Shown: positions 9,350-20,423, counted from the first letter of the stretch. The stretch: DNA of 64,000 bases from Ascidiaceihabitans sp. (GCA_028248455.1 JAOKHV010000002.1:62001-126000); one strand, 5' to 3'. Made by a program: numbers and translations. Notes: generated by a model from the sequence alone, not told the origin.

Positions 9350-9380
9350 AAATATCCCGGAGACTGAGGCAGCGCCTCGC
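9350..9380. repeat. Intergenic roseobacter-type repeat, copy 1
   Basis: AAATATCCCGGAGACT followed by the hairpin GAGGC-AGC-GCCTC (9366-9378). A second, longer copy lies at 16832-16881, where the hairpin is GGGGGC-AGC-GCCCCC. The AGC loop is kept while the stem bases change in a paired way. Both copies lie in convergent 3' spacers. Confidence 0.5.
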
Positions 9381-9400
9381 TCCACCAGAAAACCCAACCC

Positions 9401-9988
9401 CTAACTACGGTAAGGATCCCGCGCACCGCGATCCACAGACAATGATTGTTGGGACCGCTCCACAATCAACTCAACAGCATCCGCCAAATGCACTTCCCCA
9501 ATCGCCATATCCCCTGCAGCAACACGAAGCTTGTGCGCCTCCAACATGATCTCAGCATGGGATGATCCACGTGGCGGGATGAACTTGTAACAAGCCAGCT
9601 CGATCAACTGCCCAAGCGGGTCTTTGAAATATACCGAATCCATAAACCCGCGGTCTTTAACGCCCGAATGGCCGATACCACGTGCGTCCAACCGTTTGGG
9701 CACTTGCATAAACATCGCACGATCAACCTCAAAGGCCAGATGATGCACACAGCCAATATCCATCGACGTACGCGTCCGATCGGGTTTGCGATTCTCATTC
9801 GTAAACACAGTGATCAAACGCCCGTCGCCCGGATCAAAATATAGATGCCCTTCATTGGGGTCATCAAGGTTCGGTTGATCAAAGATAAACGGCATGCCCA
9901 GCAGCCCTTCCCAGAAATCAATCGACGTCTTGCGATCTGCACCTGTCAACGTAATGTGATGGACACCCAGCACTTGAATTTTGCGCAT
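9401..9988 (-). CDS. VOC family (glyoxalase/dioxygenase superfamily) protein
   Basis: A 195-residue vicinal-oxygen-chelate protein with two half-domains. The N-terminal half has HHITLTGAD with a metal-type His near residue 10. The second has HHLAFEVD near 80 and a Glu-containing DPLGQLIELACY strand near 130. This resembles half-size ring-cleaving dioxygenase or lactoylglutathione-lyase relatives, with about 50 extra C-terminal residues. The substrate is unknown. It stands alone; about 210 bp separate it from the divergent mreB operon. Confidence 0.75.
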   Translation of the reverse strand: MRKIQVLGVHHITLTGADRKTSIDFWEGLLGMPFIFDQPNLDDPNEGHLYFDPGDGRLITVFTNENRKPDRTRTSMDIGCVHHLAFEVDRAMFMQVPKRLDARGIGHSGVKDRGFMDSVYFKDPLGQLIELACYKFIPPRGSSHAEIMLEAHKLRVAAGDMAIGEVHLADAVELIVERSQQSLSVDRGARDPYRS

Positions 9989-10199
9989 TCTCTTCTCCTT
10001 ACTCGGTTAGACTTAGCCTATCGAACAACGCCGCCCGACGAAATGATGCAAATTAGGACCAAAATGCGCGGATTGCCGCCCCAGCTGACCAGCATTCCCT
10101 CTTTCAACCAAAGCGCCATCGCCTTATAAGATTTGGTGTCCATTCAATACGACTCATGGGCGACTCCAATGCCACGCGCTATTACCTACAAGGCCTTAA

Positions 10200-11249
<1,050 letters not shown>

Positions 11250-11349
11250 TACAAACGCCCAAACAGCCCAAATCGCTTGCCACATCCAGTCAAATCTTGG
11301 ACAGTCCAAGTAGCCATTCAAGGGCTGACTACCGCAGGACATAACCGCC

Positions 11350-12258
11350 TTGGCCAACGATCGATCAAACAGTCAGGATTACACCCGCCCTTTGCGCAGG
11401 TTGCTTTTGTTTGTCGTATCCTTGGTCTTGATCGCGACCTTTATGGTTTGGCGCATCGACAGCCAACGTGTAGAACGGTTTCGCGCCCAAGTCACCGACC
11501 AGATCGTTCCAAACTTTGATTGGGCCATGGCCCCTGTCACCAGTGCGGTGAATCTGTTTCGTGATTATCAAAGTTATAACCGTATTGCAGAACAAAACCA
11601 AGAACTGCGCCGCGAGTTACGCAAAATGCAATCGTGGAAAGAAGCCGCACTCCAACTTGAACAAGAAAACGCCCGCCTGCTTGACCTAAACAGCGTACGC
11701 CTTGATCCACGCCTAACATTCATCACCGGTGTCGTTCTCGCCGATAGCGGATCACCCTTTCGCCAATCCGTTCTGCTGAACGTTGGCGCACGTGATGGCC
11801 TTGTCGACGGTTGGGCTACCATGGACGGTATTGGCTTGGTTGGTCGTATTTCTGGTGTAGCGAAAAACACCAGCCGTGTGATTTTACTTACTGATGCATC
11901 CAGCCGCATTCCGGTAACTATTCAACCCTCCGGCCAGCGTGCGATTGTTGCTGGTGACAACAGTGCCGCACCACCTATCGATTTCATCGAAAGCCCCGAT
12001 CTTGTGCGCCCTGGTGACCGTGTTGTCAGCTCAGGCGACGGAGCAGTATTTCCTGCCGGCCTGGTTATCGGTCAGGTCGCAGCCGACCCCGGTGGCCGTT
12101 TGCGTGTCCGCCTTGCCGCTGACTATGAACGGCTGAAATTCTTGCGCGTCTTGCGCAGCCACCCCACCGAACCTGTGACAGACACCGCCAATGTTTTGAC
12201 AAACAATATCGATACATCTGAACCAACAAGCGGCGAAGAGGCTCCCGCAAGTGAGTGA
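11350..12258 (+). CDS. mreC: Cell shape-determining protein MreC
   Basis: Periplasmic scaffold of the elongasome, 302 residues: one N-terminal membrane helix (LLLFVVSLVLIATFMVW, residues 17-33), a coiled coil near 70-110 (RIAEQNQELRRELRKMQ) and the MreC beta-barrel domain. The start is TTG at 11350, chosen because the family's usual beginning (xNDRSNSQDYTRPLRR) lies there and no ATG occurs upstream in frame. AGGA is about 11 bases upstream. Its end overlaps mreD by 8 bases. Confidence 0.93.
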   Translation: MANDRSNSQDYTRPLRRLLLFVVSLVLIATFMVWRIDSQRVERFRAQVTDQIVPNFDWAMAPVTSAVNLFRDYQSYNRIAEQNQELRRELRKMQSWKEAALQLEQENARLLDLNSVRLDPRLTFITGVVLADSGSPFRQSVLLNVGARDGLVDGWATMDGIGLVGRISGVAKNTSRVILLTDASSRIPVTIQPSGQRAIVAGDNSAAPPIDFIESPDLVRPGDRVVSSGDGAVFPAGLVIGQVAADPGGRLRVRLAADYERLKFLRVLRSHPTEPVTDTANVLTNNIDTSEPTSGEEAPASE

Positions 12259-12790
12259 ACACCAAACATCGCGGATTTGGATTATGCGTGGTTGGTTCAT
12301 CATGCTGGGATTGGCGACCTTGTTCATTCACCTACTCCCCCTCAACGCAATGTCACGCCCTTGGGCCACGCCCGATTTACTTTTAGGTTTTGCCTTTGCA
12401 TGGTCGCTCCGCAAGCCTGCATACGTCCCAATCGTATTGCTGGGGGTGATGCTATTGCTATCGGATCTTTTACTGCAACGCCCCCCAGGCTTATGGGCGT
12501 TCTTGGGTCTGCTTTGTTGTGAAAACCTCAAGAGGCGCGCCAAACGTTTACGTCCATCGAACTTCGCCTCTGAATGGCTTACAGTTATTATAATGTTGGC
12601 TGGTGCTACTATTTCTTATCGTATCATCTTGGCCATGCTTTTGGTTGACCAACCGAACTTAGGATCGCAACTCATCCAAACGATAACGACGATCCTGTAC
12701 TACCCAGTGATCGCTTTCGCGACCCACGTCTTCATGGGAGTGCGCAAAGGCATCCCTGGCGATTTGGACACACATGGAGGCAGCCTGTGA
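12251..12790 (+). CDS. mreD: Rod shape-determining protein MreD
   Basis: A small polytopic membrane protein of 179 residues with several hydrophobic helices and almost no soluble part. Identified by its place between mreC and PBP2 plus the characteristic LNAMSRPWATPDLLLGFAF helix. It starts with GTG at 12251 inside the end of mreC. The stop overlaps the GTG start of mrdA (GTGA at 12787-12790), indicating coupled translation. Confidence 0.9.
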   Translation: MSEHQTSRIWIMRGWFIMLGLATLFIHLLPLNAMSRPWATPDLLLGFAFAWSLRKPAYVPIVLLGVMLLLSDLLLQRPPGLWAFLGLLCCENLKRRAKRLRPSNFASEWLTVIIMLAGATISYRIILAMLLVDQPNLGSQLIQTITTILYYPVIAFATHVFMGVRKGIPGDLDTHGGSL

Positions 12791-14730
12791 AACGCAAAAA
12801 CGCCGATCACGAAGCAAACCAAAGTTTGTTATCACGCCGCGCGTTGGTTGTCGGCGGACTACAGCTTGTGTTGGTTGGCGCACTGGCTGCGCGTATGCGT
12901 CATCTCCAAATCAATGAGGCCGATCAATTCCGGACATTGGCAGAAGAGAACAGGATCAAGTTCAAACTGATCCCACCCGTACGCGGTGAAGTGTTTGATC
13001 GCAACGGCGTTCAATTGGCACAAAACATCCCAAACTATCAGATCAAGATGGTGCGCGAAGACACCCGCGACGTTGAGGCTGTGATCGCACGCCTCAGCAA
13101 GATCATCGAGTTGGATGATGAAACGATTGAACGCGCCGTCGCACTAATCAAACGCAGCGCACCGTTCTACCCCGTTACCATCGCTGAAGATGTGACTTGG
13201 GAAGACATCAGCCGCGTATCAGTCAACGCGCCCGCCTTGCCCGGTGTGACGCCAGAAGTTGGCCTTTCCCGCGTTTATCCACTGGGCTCGGATTTCGCAC
13301 ATGTCTTGGGTTATGTTGGCCCGGTCAGTGACTACGATCTGAAAAAGATCGATGACCCAGATCCTTTGCTGCGCATTCCGCGGTTTCAGATTGGTAAGGT
13401 CGGTGTGGAAGCCAAAGAAGAAATTCGTTTGCGTGGTTCTGCGGGAAACAAGCAAGTAGAGGTCAACGCAGCTGGCCGCGAAATGCGCGAATTGGGACGG
13501 CGCGAGGGAAAACCAGGAGCAAACATTCAGCTAACAATTGACTCCAAACTGCAAAACTATTTGCAGGCCCGCCTGGACGGCGAAAGCGCCAGCGCAGTTG
13601 TGATCGATTGTGAAACTGGCGATCTGGTCGCAATTGGATCGGCACCAACTTACGACCCAAACCTTTTTGTGTCTGGCATTTCCACCGCCGATTACCGGGA
13701 ACTGACCGACAATAAATTCCGCCCGTTGGCGTCTAAAGCAGTCCAGGGGACCTATCCCCCAGGATCTACGTTCAAGATGATCACCGCAATGGCAGCCCTT
13801 GAAGAAGGCATTATCGGGCCTGACGACACGGTACGCTGCAACGGTCACCTCGAAGTGGCCGACCGCAAATTCCACTGCTGGAAACGCTCTGGTCACGGCA
13901 GCGTTGATCTGAAGAACTCGCTCAAACGCAGTTGCGATGTTTACTACTATGACCTGGCGTTGAAAGTCGGGATCGAAAAAATTTCCGCAATGGCCAACGT
14001 CTTTGGATTAGGTGTGCGCCATAACGTTGAAATGTCCGCAGTTGCCCGTGGCCTAACACCGACCAAAGCTTGGAAGAACCGCGTTCATGGCAAAGACTGG
14101 GTAATCGGCGATACCGTCAACGCCTCAATCGGACAGGGCTACATGCTTGCTTCCCCGCTCCAACTCGCCGTGATGACCGCGCGCCTTGCAACAGGTCGCG
14201 AAGTGACGCCACGCTTAGTAAAATCTGTAGACGGCGTTGAACAGGCATCTGGCGCCGGTGGACCGCTCAAGGTGGACCAAAACAACCTAAAGAAGATGCG
14301 CCAAGCGATGTTTGCCGTGGTCAATGACCGAGCGGGCACCGCCAACAAAAGTCGCATTACAGTTGAGGACATGCGCATGGCCGGCAAAACTGGCACCAGC
14401 CAAGTGCGTAACATTTCTGCAGCCGAACGCCGAACCGGCGTTATTCAAAATGAAGATTTACCATGGGAACGGCGTGACCACGCCTTGTTCATAGACTTTG
14501 CACCTGCAGACAATCCTAAATATGCTGTAGCTATTATTGTGGAACATGGTGGGGGTGGCTCAACAGCCGCGGCCCCTATCGCGCGCGACATCACGCTTCA
14601 GGCGTTATACGAAGGCCCACCGCCACTAGAGGCATATCCGTCGAAAGACCGTGGTCGTATCCGCAGCCAACAAAAGCGCCTCGCGAAAATGCGCCCAATG
14701 GCCAAAGCTCAGGATGCCGACAAAACATGA
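12787..14730 (+). CDS. mrdA: Penicillin-binding protein 2
   Basis: Class B transpeptidase for side-wall peptidoglycan. One membrane helix lies near residues 18-36, followed by a PBP dimerisation domain (about 60-230) and the transpeptidase domain. Active-site motifs are Ser327-Thr-Phe-Lys330 (PGSTFK), SCD near 385 in the SxN position, and KTGT at 534-537. The length of 647 aa is normal. The GTG start overlaps the mreD stop and the stop overlaps rodA (ATGA), so PBP2 and its partner glycosyltransferase RodA are made together. Confidence 0.97.
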   Translation: MKRKNADHEANQSLLSRRALVVGGLQLVLVGALAARMRHLQINEADQFRTLAEENRIKFKLIPPVRGEVFDRNGVQLAQNIPNYQIKMVREDTRDVEAVIARLSKIIELDDETIERAVALIKRSAPFYPVTIAEDVTWEDISRVSVNAPALPGVTPEVGLSRVYPLGSDFAHVLGYVGPVSDYDLKKIDDPDPLLRIPRFQIGKVGVEAKEEIRLRGSAGNKQVEVNAAGREMRELGRREGKPGANIQLTIDSKLQNYLQARLDGESASAVVIDCETGDLVAIGSAPTYDPNLFVSGISTADYRELTDNKFRPLASKAVQGTYPPGSTFKMITAMAALEEGIIGPDDTVRCNGHLEVADRKFHCWKRSGHGSVDLKNSLKRSCDVYYYDLALKVGIEKISAMANVFGLGVRHNVEMSAVARGLTPTKAWKNRVHGKDWVIGDTVNASIGQGYMLASPLQLAVMTARLATGREVTPRLVKSVDGVEQASGAGGPLKVDQNNLKKMRQAMFAVVNDRAGTANKSRITVEDMRMAGKTGTSQVRNISAAERRTGVIQNEDLPWERRDHALFIDFAPADNPKYAVAIIVEHGGGGSTAAAPIARDITLQALYEGPPPLEAYPSKDRGRIRSQQKRLAKMRPMAKAQDADKT

Positions 14731-15866
14731 GTTATCTTGAGTACACGGTAAAATCGACGCCAACGGGCCTGCGTAAAATCCTGTTCCTGAACTGGCCTCT
14801 CACACTCTTGCTTAGCTCAGCCGCCTGTGTCGGCTTCCTCATGCTCTACTCAGTGGCAGGTGGTAGCTTCACCCCTTGGGCCGAACCGCAAATGAAACGC
14901 TTTGCCGTTGGTTTGGTTTTGATGGTCGCGATTGGGATGACTCCAATTTGGTTTTGGCGCAACCTCTCTGGGTTTTGCTACGGTGTTACAGTAATACTAT
15001 TGATTGCCGTTGATCTCTTCGGGGAAGAAGGCAAAGGCGCACAACGCTGGGTCGACCTTGGGTTCATGCGCTTGCAACCGTCCGAGTTAATGAAAATTAC
15101 CCTCGTTATGTTTCTGGCCGCATATTATGATTGGTTGCCGCCCGAAAAGAAATCGCGCCCCCTTTGGGTCTTGCTCCCCATTACCATCACCTTGCTGCCA
15201 ACTGCGTTGGTCATTCAACAGCCCGACCTTGGTACATCGCTTCTTTTGGTTATGGCTGGTGGTGGCATCATGTTTCTAGCGGGCGTACACTGGGCCTATT
15301 TCGCGGCCGTGATCGCATCTGGTGTCGGCCTGATCGTGGCCGTTTTCCAAAGCCGCGAAACAAGTTGGCAATTGCTCAACAACTACCAATACCGCCGCAT
15401 CGACACCTTCATTGACCCCAGCGCCGACCCACTAGGTGCCGGCTATCACATCACCCAATCCAAGATCGCACTTGGATCCGGCGGGTGGACAGGGCGCGGA
15501 TTTATGCAGGGACCACAAAGCCGCCTAAACTTCCTGCCCGAAAAACACACCGACTTTATCTTCACCACCTTGGCCGAAGAATTCGGGTTTGTTGGGGGGA
15601 TTTCCTTGCTTGCGATATACCTGCTGGTGATTTTCTTTTGCATCGCCTCTGCACTGGCAAACCGCGATAGGTTCTCGTCGCTTTTGATCCTTGGAATCGC
15701 GCTCAACTTCTTCCTCTTCTTCGCTGTGAATATGGCAATGGTCATGGGGTTGATCCCCGTCGTTGGCGTTCCACTCCCACTTGTCAGCTATGGCGGCTCC
15801 GCCATGCTGGTTCTTATGCTCGCCTTTGGACTGGTCCAAAGCGCACACGTCCACAGACCAAGATAG
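14727..15866 (+). CDS. rodA: Rod shape-determining protein RodA (SEDS glycosyltransferase)
   Basis: A SEDS-family polytopic membrane protein of 379 residues that polymerises glycan strands from lipid II. Typical signatures are GAQRWVDLGFMRLQPSE near 105, the conserved acidic loop with FLPEKHTDFIFTTLAEEFGFVGG near 270, and PLPLVSYGGSAM near the end. It is coupled to mrdA by an ATGA overlap. Confidence 0.97.
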   Translation: MSYLEYTVKSTPTGLRKILFLNWPLTLLLSSAACVGFLMLYSVAGGSFTPWAEPQMKRFAVGLVLMVAIGMTPIWFWRNLSGFCYGVTVILLIAVDLFGEEGKGAQRWVDLGFMRLQPSELMKITLVMFLAAYYDWLPPEKKSRPLWVLLPITITLLPTALVIQQPDLGTSLLLVMAGGGIMFLAGVHWAYFAAVIASGVGLIVAVFQSRETSWQLLNNYQYRRIDTFIDPSADPLGAGYHITQSKIALGSGGWTGRGFMQGPQSRLNFLPEKHTDFIFTTLAEEFGFVGGISLLAIYLLVIFFCIASALANRDRFSSLLILGIALNFFLFFAVNMAMVMGLIPVVGVPLPLVSYGGSAMLVLMLAFGLVQSAHVHRPR

Positions 15867-15875
15867 GTTTCGCAA

Positions 15876-16811
15876 ATGACACTCAACATCCTATTAGCAG
15901 CAAAAGAAGAACGCTGGCCTTTGTATGAAGGGCCGTTGAACGATGCGTTCAAAGCAGCAGGCCTAGTTGATGTGCATCTGGCAACCGACATTGCACCATC
16001 GGACGTGGATTATATCGTCTATGCACCCAACTCAGACCTCAAAGACTTCACCCCCTACACAAAGGCCAAGGCAGTCTTGAACCTGTGGGCGGGGGTCGAA
16101 GGGATCGTGGGCAACCAAACTCTAACCATCCCACTCACCCGTATGGTCGATCCCGGCCTCACCCAAGGAATGATTGAATGGGTGTGCGGCCATGTGATGC
16201 GCCACCATTTGGGGATGGACGCACATATCAACAATCCAACCCACGAATGGGCACCCAGCCCACCAGCCCTTGCATGGGACCGCTCGGTGGTGGTGTTCGG
16301 CATGGGCGAACTCGGCAGCGCCTGCGCATCCGCATTGGCCAAGTTCGGGTTCAATGTCTCCGGCTGGAGCAGGTCAGAAAAAACCATCGAAGGCGTCACA
16401 TCCTATCACGGCGCTCAGGGGCTCAAAACAGCCCTAACAAAGGCTGAAATCGCGGTACTGCTTCTGCCTGACACGGCAGCTACGAACAACACACTTAACG
16501 GCGAAACCCTCGCAATGATGCCCAAAGGGGCCGCAATCATTAACCCGGGGCGCGGCCCGCTCATCGACGACGATGCACTTTTGCAGTCGCTCGATGCAGG
16601 ACACATCGGCCACGCGACACTCGATACATTCCGCATCGAACCACTGCCCACGGATCACCCATATTGGGCGCACCCAAAGGTCACAGTCACACCCCACATC
16701 GCGGCCGAAACACGGGCGAAATACTCCAGCCTCACAATCGCAGAGAACATAAGACGCGGGCAAGCAGGCGAACCATTCCTACACCTCGTAGATCGCAGTG
16801 CTGGCTACTAA
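15876..16811 (+). CDS. Glyoxylate/hydroxypyruvate reductase A-like dehydrogenase
   Basis: A D-2-hydroxyacid dehydrogenase of the GhrA type, 311 residues. The NAD(P)-binding motif is VFGMGELGSACASALAKFG near residue 137. The catalytic Arg and Glu lie in INPGRGPLIDDDAL and DTFRIEPLP, and the catalytic His in PHIAAETR. Family members reduce glyoxylate and hydroxypyruvate. It lies 9 bp after rodA, so it probably shares the elongasome transcript, though its function is unrelated. Confidence 0.85.
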   Translation: MTLNILLAAKEERWPLYEGPLNDAFKAAGLVDVHLATDIAPSDVDYIVYAPNSDLKDFTPYTKAKAVLNLWAGVEGIVGNQTLTIPLTRMVDPGLTQGMIEWVCGHVMRHHLGMDAHINNPTHEWAPSPPALAWDRSVVVFGMGELGSACASALAKFGFNVSGWSRSEKTIEGVTSYHGAQGLKTALTKAEIAVLLLPDTAATNNTLNGETLAMMPKGAAIINPGRGPLIDDDALLQSLDAGHIGHATLDTFRIEPLPTDHPYWAHPKVTVTPHIAAETRAKYSSLTIAENIRRGQAGEPFLHLVDRSAGY

Positions 16812-16831
16812 CCGCCCCAACTTCATCTTAC

Positions 16832-16881
16832 CAAATAAACTCCGGGGGAGACGCGCAACGCGCGGCGGGGGCAGCGCCCCC
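16832..16881. repeat. Intergenic roseobacter-type repeat, copy 2
   Basis: In the convergent spacer between the GhrA-like gene and the M3 peptidase. After AAATAAACTCCGGGGGAG comes a small CGCG-CAA-CGCG hairpin and then GGGGGC-AGC-GCCCCC (16867-16881 region). It shares the AAATA-CCCGGAG...-GCAGCGCC framework with the copy at 9350-9380. It may act as a bidirectional terminator or be a REP-like element. Confidence 0.55.
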
Positions 16882-16890
16882 AACCACGGT

Positions 16891-18903
16891 TCAAGCGGCC
16901 AAACCACGCCCCTTTAACAATGCTTCAACCCCGGGCAAACGCCCACGGAACGCGACATACAACTCACCCGCATCACGGCTGCCACCGGTTGAAAGAATGT
17001 TGACCTCTAACGCTGCTGCGCGTTCAGGATCAAAGGCACCGCCCGCTTCCTCAAACGCCTCAAACGCATCTGCATCCATAACCTCAGACCACATGTAACT
17101 GTAATATCCTGACGAATATCCGTCACCAGAAAACACATGCGCAAAATGCGGTGTGGCGTGGCGCATCGTGATCGCACGGGGCATGCCAAGACCTGCCAAA
17201 ATTTCAGCCTGACGTGCCATTGGGTCACGCGGCGCAGCCCCGTCGTGGAATTCCAAGTCCACCACCGCAGACGCCACATATTCGACTGTAGAAAACCCCA
17301 TATCATAAGTCGCAGCGCCCAACACCTTGGACAGCAACGCCTCTGGCATCGCTTCACCCGTTTGCGCATGTGTCGCGAACTTGGCCAATACTTCAGGCAC
17401 TTCCAACCAATGTTCATACAACTGGCTTGGCAACTCAACAAAATCACGCGCGACCGAGGTTCCTGAAACACTTTCATAGGTCACATTCGACAACATCTGG
17501 TGCAGCGCGTGACCAAACTCATGGAACAATGTGCGCGCATCATCATAGGACAATAACGCAGGTTTCCCCTTTGCAAAGTTACAGACGTTGATCACCACAG
17601 GTGCCTGCGCTTGCGGGAACTTCGCTTGCGATCGCATTGCAGAACACCACGCCCCAGAACGCTTGGACCCACGTGCAAAATAGTCGCCAATGAAGACCGC
17701 GATATGTTCACCGTCACGGGTCACTTCCCACGCGCGGCAATCCTCATGATAGAGCGGCACATCGAGCGGTTTAAATTGCAAACCAAATAGACGTGTGGCG
17801 CAATCAAACGATGCATCAATCATGCGGTCCAGTTGGAAATACGGTTTCAATTCCGCCTCATCCAAATCATGCAATTCTTTGCGGCGACGTTCAGAATAGA
17901 AACGCCAATCCCAAGGTTCCAGATCACCGTTCACACCATCGCCGTGCATCATAGCCGTTAGTTTTTCAGCATCCGAATTGGCTTGTGCCTTGGCTGGTTC
18001 CCAGACGGCCATCAACAAATCGCGCACAGCTTGCGGCGTTTTCGCCATCTCTGTTTCCAATTTGTATTCAGCAAAATTCGCATAACCCAACAGCTGCGCG
18101 CGCTCGGACCGCAACGCCAAAATCTCGGCCGTGATGTCACGGTTGTCTTTGTCACCGCCATTGGCCCCGCGGGCACCCCACGCCTTATAGGCAACCTCGC
18201 GCAAATCGCGGCGCGTCGAGAACTGCAAAAACGGTACGATGATTGAGCGCGACAACGTCACAACGGGACCGCCCGCCTCTTTTTCCTCACCTGCAGCGCG
18301 TGCCGCAGAAATTACAAATTCTGGCAAGCCGTCCAAATCGTCGTCGCCCAATTCCATGAACCATTCGCGTTCATCAGACAAAAGGTTCTGGGTGAATTCA
18401 GTGCCTAATACGGCCAATCGACCCTTAATTTCTTTGATGCGGGTTTCGTCCGCACCTTCCAAGGCAGAACCAGAACGCACAAACCCACGATGCGTCAGCA
18501 TCAAAACACGCGCCTGTTCATCGCTAAGCGTCAGGCTATCGCGTGCATCCCAAACCGCAGCGACGCGTGCAAACAGTGCTTTGTTGCCGGACACTTCTGA
18601 AAAATGCGCTGCCAGTTGTGGTGAAAAATCACGCTGCAACGCCTCGCGTGCAGGATTACTGTCCGCCCCCGCGACTGTATAAAACGCAGACAACACCTTA
18701 TCCAAATCACGACCCACAGCCTCAAGTGCTTCAATCGTATTGGCGAATGTCGCGGGCTCTGCAGACCCTGCAATCGCATCAATCTCAGCCTTATGGCTGG
18801 CCAAAGCGACCTCTAACGCAGGCGCAAAATCATCGTCAGAAATCTTGTCAAACGGGGCTAGACCAAACGGTGTGTCCCAAGTTGCGAGCAATGGATTTGT
18901 CAT
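16891..18903 (-). CDS. M3 family metallopeptidase (oligopeptidase A / Dcp type)
   Basis: A cytoplasmic zinc peptidase of 670 residues. The zinc motif HEFGH is at residues 461-465, with the downstream FVELPSQ segment carrying the third ligand. Length and the SGYYSYMWSEVMDADAF block near the C-terminus are typical of M3A enzymes that cut short peptides. Whether it is an endo-oligopeptidase (PrlC) or a dipeptidyl carboxypeptidase (Dcp) cannot be told safely. There is no signal peptide. The ThiF-like gene is 18 bp upstream on the same strand. Confidence 0.93.
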   Translation of the reverse strand: MTNPLLATWDTPFGLAPFDKISDDDFAPALEVALASHKAEIDAIAGSAEPATFANTIEALEAVGRDLDKVLSAFYTVAGADSNPAREALQRDFSPQLAAHFSEVSGNKALFARVAAVWDARDSLTLSDEQARVLMLTHRGFVRSGSALEGADETRIKEIKGRLAVLGTEFTQNLLSDEREWFMELGDDDLDGLPEFVISAARAAGEEKEAGGPVVTLSRSIIVPFLQFSTRRDLREVAYKAWGARGANGGDKDNRDITAEILALRSERAQLLGYANFAEYKLETEMAKTPQAVRDLLMAVWEPAKAQANSDAEKLTAMMHGDGVNGDLEPWDWRFYSERRRKELHDLDEAELKPYFQLDRMIDASFDCATRLFGLQFKPLDVPLYHEDCRAWEVTRDGEHIAVFIGDYFARGSKRSGAWCSAMRSQAKFPQAQAPVVINVCNFAKGKPALLSYDDARTLFHEFGHALHQMLSNVTYESVSGTSVARDFVELPSQLYEHWLEVPEVLAKFATHAQTGEAMPEALLSKVLGAATYDMGFSTVEYVASAVVDLEFHDGAAPRDPMARQAEILAGLGMPRAITMRHATPHFAHVFSGDGYSSGYYSYMWSEVMDADAFEAFEEAGGAFDPERAAALEVNILSTGGSRDAGELYVAFRGRLPGVEALLKGRGLAA

Positions 18904-18921
18904 GCGTGTCTCCTTTGGAGG

Positions 18922-19968
18922 TTATTCAGATTTGGAACAGATCGGACAATCGGCCCGACGCTCCAGCGTAATTTTGCGGCTTTCACCGTACAGCCCGTCA
19001 TAGATCACCATCTCACCGCGCAGCGGCGCACCGGCACCCGTGATCACCTTGATCGCTTCAATCGCCATCATCGATCCGACCACACCAGGCAACGGACCAA
19101 TCACACCCGCCTCAGAGCAACTTGGGGCCAATTCAGGCGCAGGCGCTTGGGGGAATATGCACTGATAGCACGGTGCGCCCTTGGCAGGATCAAAGACACT
19201 TAACTGCCCCTCCCACTGCGTCAAAGCACCAGAAATCAGCGGCGTTTGCGTTTGCACGCAAACCTTGTTTACTAGATAACGAGTTTCGAAATTATCACAT
19301 CCATCCAGAACCAAATCATATTCGGCGATCAATTCCGCCGCGATGTCATCTGTCAGGCGCCGCTGGTAAGGGCGCACATTTACAAATGGGTTTTGCGCCA
19401 TCATCGCCGCTTGGGCCGAAAAAACTTTGGCCGTGCCAATGTCATCATCCCTGTGGATCACTTGGCGTTGTAGGTTTGCGTTATCAACCACGTCATCATC
19501 AATCACACCGATTGTTCCAACGCCTGCTGCCGCCAAATACTGCAACACTGGCGATCCCAAACCGCCCGCGCCAACAACCAAAACCTTCGCTTCTTTTAAC
19601 GCCTTTTGACCGGCACCACCCATCTCGCGCATGACGATATGACGGGCATAGCGGTTCAATTCTGTTTTGCTAAAAAGGGGGGCATCAATTGCGGCGGCTT
19701 CTTCTTTGACCACCGCCTGTGTACGCAATCTGCGCAGCATCCAACGGTAACCCCACACCAATCCAGCGATGCCCAGAACGAACAACCAAGGGGCCGCCGT
19801 TTCACCCAAGCCAAGGCGCACAGGATGTCCAATTGGCAATACCAAATGCACCGCAATAACCGCGACCAGCAATGCCAAAATCATAATACAACGCGAACGT
19901 TGTGGCGCACCAAACGCCGCGCCTAGCCCCCACAATCCTGCAACCATCACCGCAATGAAAAACATCAA
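18922..19968 (-). CDS. moeB: ThiF/MoeB family E1-like adenylyltransferase with membrane anchor
   Basis: 348 residues: two or three N-terminal hydrophobic helices (about 1-80), a linker, then the E1-like domain. The ATP motif is VVGAGGLGSPVLQYLAAAG near residue 132, the Arg of NLQRQVIH follows, and two Cys pairs (CYQC, CPIC) are expected to bind zinc. MoeB/ThiF proteins adenylate the C-terminus of small sulfur carriers for molybdopterin or thiamine synthesis. The membrane extension is common in roseobacters. It overlaps dut by 4 bp (19965-19968). Confidence 0.87.
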   Translation of the reverse strand: MMFFIAVMVAGLWGLGAAFGAPQRSRCIMILALLVAVIAVHLVLPIGHPVRLGLGETAAPWLFVLGIAGLVWGYRWMLRRLRTQAVVKEEAAAIDAPLFSKTELNRYARHIVMREMGGAGQKALKEAKVLVVGAGGLGSPVLQYLAAAGVGTIGVIDDDVVDNANLQRQVIHRDDDIGTAKVFSAQAAMMAQNPFVNVRPYQRRLTDDIAAELIAEYDLVLDGCDNFETRYLVNKVCVQTQTPLISGALTQWEGQLSVFDPAKGAPCYQCIFPQAPAPELAPSCSEAGVIGPLPGVVGSMMAIEAIKVITGAGAPLRGEMVIYDGLYGESRKITLERRADCPICSKSE

Positions 19969-20423
19969 CCGCGCCCTGTTGAGCCAAAGCCACCAGTGCC
20001 ACGCACGGTCTCATCCAAGCTGTCCGCGGTCACGAAATCACCCTGAACGACAGGGGCCACAACGACTTGGGCAATGCGTTCACCGTGCACAACCTCAAAC
20101 GCATCCGCACCCGTGTTCAACAGCATCACCCCAACAAGACCGCGATAATCGCTGTCAATTGTGCCCGGGGAATTGACCAATGCGATACCATGCTTCAGCG
20201 CCAAACCAGAACGCGGGCGCACCTGCACTTCGAACCCTTGTGGGATTTCAAATCGCAAACCCGTAGAGATCAACGCGCGTCCACCGCTGGGAATGACAAC
20301 ACTTCCGCGATCGTCAAAATTCGCACGAATATCCGCACCCGCCGCCCCAACAGTTTCGTAAAATGGCAAAGCAATGTCAGGATCAAAACAAGCATCGCGC
20401 ACGACTTTGATTTTCACACTCAC
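19965..20423 (-). CDS. dut: dUTP diphosphatase
   Basis: Hydrolyses dUTP to dUMP, keeping uracil out of DNA and feeding dTMP synthesis. All five trimeric dUTPase motifs are visible, including GAAGADIRA, RPRSGLALKHG, NSPGTIDSDYRG and the C-terminal GTGGFGSTGRG P-loop-like arm. The GTG start at 20423 is chosen because it overlaps the coaBC stop (GTGA). A 22-residue longer version is possible but unlike the family. Length 152 aa. Confidence 0.95.
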   Translation of the reverse strand: MSVKIKVVRDACFDPDIALPFYETVGAAGADIRANFDDRGSVVIPSGGRALISTGLRFEIPQGFEVQVRPRSGLALKHGIALVNSPGTIDSDYRGLVGVMLLNTGADAFEVVHGERIAQVVVAPVVQGDFVTADSLDETVRGTGGFGSTGRG